From the NCBI RefSeq assembly GCF_022024055.1, contig NZ_CP091788.1:3286001-3350000 (forward strand): a DNA stretch of 64,000 nucleotides, written 5' to 3'. The notes beneath the pieces were generated by a model that was not told the DNA's origin, did not search any database, and worked only from the letters and a program-made list of their open reading frames with translations. Each line of letters begins with the position of its first letter. Position 1 is the stretch's first letter. The stretch is from Prevotella sp. E2-28 (GTDB lineage: Bacteria > Bacteroidota > Bacteroidia > Bacteroidales > Bacteroidaceae). The position numbers and the translations under genes were made by a program. Positions 62,785-64,000 of the stretch are shown piece by piece.

Positions 62785-64000
62785 CTACTCTGCTGTCTCT
62801 CTCGATTCTGTCTCCTCCGTCGAACCGTTCTGCTCGTCGTAGTTAATCACGCCGTCTTTCACCATCTTCAGCAGTTCAGCTTTACGTTTGTCATCTTCCT
62901 TCTTGCGCAGACGGAAAATCTTCTTGTAGGTCGGTATGCGACTCACCTTATAGGCGTGGTTCTTCTTCTTGCGCAGCTCCTCATTGATATAGCCTTCGTT
63001 GAAGTAGTATTTCATCATGGCCTTGTCGGGCGACTTATCCAAGTCGAAACTCTTCCAGAAATAAGCTATATAATAAGGGAAATCATCTGTTGGAATGGTC
63101 TCGTCACCATAGCTGATAGAGTCATCGTCCTCCTGAAGCGGATAGACAAACTTCTCCTGACCATCGCGCGTAGCCCAGAGCAGTCCCATGAGGTACCACT
63201 TCTTAGGGTTATTATCATCCATCAGGGTGACATAGTCCCAAGCCTCAGTATTACGCTTATTCAACGTGGGGAACTCAGTATAAAGCACAGCACGGTTATC
63301 AGCAGCAGCATTCTCAAGCATGGTCAATGCATCTCTGAATTCTCTCTTCTGCTGATTGCTTCGACGGTCGGCAGGAATCTTCACCAGATCTTTAAAGTTG
63401 ATGAAGTTAACCAACTCCTGCACACCCTTCAGGTCAGGATAGTCGCGCTTCAACTTGTTAACCAGTCCCTTTGCACGGGCTGGTTCGTTGAGCATATAGA
63501 ACATCACTGCCTGATTCAGGATAATTTCCGGACGGTTGAAGGTAATATCACTTCCCTGATTATGGTCGTTGAAGGTGAAGAATCTCTTTGATTCGTCAAT
63601 CAGCGGCTTCAGCATCATCGTGTCAGGCGTTCCCTGACGGAGCTTCAGCAGAGCCATACGGTTAATGATATAGGGTGCAAACTGACTTTCAATATCACCA
63701 TTCTTCGTGATGACGCGATCGTAGGCAATCTCAGTCAGTCGGTCTAGCTCCAGACTATCCTTTATCTCAGTGAAGATATTGAAGTAGTCACCATTAGAGA
63801 ACATACGGTTAGGACTCTTCTTATAGATTTCAGCAGCCTCTTTTGCAGTCAGCACCTTCTGGGCGAAATACTCATAAGTAAAGGTGATTCGACACTGGCT
63901 CTCCACAATAGGTTTGATGGTCTCCTTATAATTAGGATAAGCAGCAATCTTACGCCAAGCCACCTCACGCTGACCATTTGATGATGCAATACACTCACGC
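62785..64000 (-). CDS. Helical repeat (TPR-like) protein, N-terminus beyond window
   Basis: The frame stays open through 64000, so the start lies outside; a GTG at 63963 is internal, not a start. At least 404 residues, helical with repeat-like segments (ILNQAVMFYMLNEPARAKGLVNKLKRDYPDLKGVQELVNF, WYLMGLLWATRDGQEKFVYPL) and a very acidic and basic tail (RLRKKEDDKRKAELLKMV, then a Glu/Thr-rich end). First visible gene of the operon with the barrel and TPR genes; 43 bases separate it from the barrel gene. Family unknown. Confidence 0.8.
   Translation of the reverse strand, partial: RECIASSNGQREVAWRKIAAYPNYKETIKPIVESQCRITFTYEYFAQKVLTAKEAAEIYKKSPNRMFSNGDYFNIFTEIKDSLELDRLTEIAYDRVITKNGDIESQFAPYIINRMALLKLRQGTPDTMMLKPLIDESKRFFTFNDHNQGSDITFNRPEIILNQAVMFYMLNEPARAKGLVNKLKRDYPDLKGVQELVNFINFKDLVKIPADRRSNQQKREFRDALTMLENAAADNRAVLYTEFPTLNKRNTEAWDYVTLMDDNNPKKWYLMGLLWATRDGQEKFVYPLQEDDDSISYGDETIPTDDFPYYIAYFWKSFDLDKSPDKAMMKYYFNEGYINEELRKKKNHAYKVSRIPTYKKIFRLRKKEDDKRKAELLKMVKDGVINYDEQNGSTEETESRETAE

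Noticed and set aside
62770..63591. 273-codon hydrophobic ORF on the plus strand
   Set aside because: It lies opposite the helical-repeat gene, and its apparent membrane character is typical of antisense reading of charged helices.

Overview
The window looks like the chromosome of a Bacteroidales bacterium, most likely Prevotella or a close relative. The signs are promoters of the Bacteroidota type (TTTG, about 19 bases, then TAnnTTTG), few Shine-Dalgarno sequences, a type IX secretion sorting domain, a fimbrillin, GLPGLI proteins, DUF5723 and DUF4468 proteins, and rumen/gut-type genes such as kduI-kduD. There is no phage, plasmid or insertion sequence. The accessory character lies in intergenic repeat elements and in one long surface-glycan locus.

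Layout. 1-5.5 kb (minus strand): an M16 protease cut by the window edge, a small exported protein, an exported zeta-toxin-like P-loop protein and a CotH-type kinase with a type IX sorting domain. 5.9-11 kb: cysS, then a lipoprotein and a DUF5723 outer-membrane protein, then tRNA-Arg(CCT). 11-15.8 kb: nrdD-nrdG (anaerobic ribonucleotide reduction) and kduI-kduD (uronate catabolism). 15.8-17.6 kb is gene-poor. It holds an array of 21-22-bp dyad units, a lone nuclease-like gene, a strong candidate small RNA on the opposite strand, a signal-peptide-only ORF and a repeat element. 17.6-23 kb: three tandem GLPGLI proteins and a TonB-receptor-like barrel. 23-31.5 kb (minus): an ECF sigma/anti-sigma/exported-protein operon, a DUF4468 protein, a C26-M19 fusion enzyme with an Lrp regulator, and three FKBP prolyl isomerases.

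31.6-54.3 kb: after miaB and a convergent phosphatase comes a 13-gene plus-strand run (34.4-47.9 kb). It encodes two LTA-synthase-like phosphotransferases around an MsbA-like flippase, a lipid A-type acyltransferase, an Fdt-type 3-amino-3,6-dideoxyhexose pathway, glycosyltransferases, a Kdo-kinase-like protein and LicD. The run is followed by a TagF-like transferase, a second LicD, a class V aminotransferase, a cytidylyltransferase/oxidoreductase fusion, glf and a sirtuin. Together these suggest LPS or a related glycan that carries an amino-deoxy sugar, galactofuranose and several phosphate-linked substituents, much like teichoic-acid chemistry on a Gram-negative surface.

54.3-64 kb: a DUF3737 protein, a PatB-type lyase, an outer-membrane protein, a large inverted-repeat element, a fimbrillin-like lipoprotein and an operon of unknown function (TPR, barrel and TPR-like proteins) that runs off the window. 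Two classes of intergenic repeat recur: 21-22-bp unit arrays at 5.7, 16.0 and 57.2 kb, and GC-richer hairpin elements at 17.3 and 57.3 kb. In this annotation, family names come from recognising motifs by eye; no database search was run.
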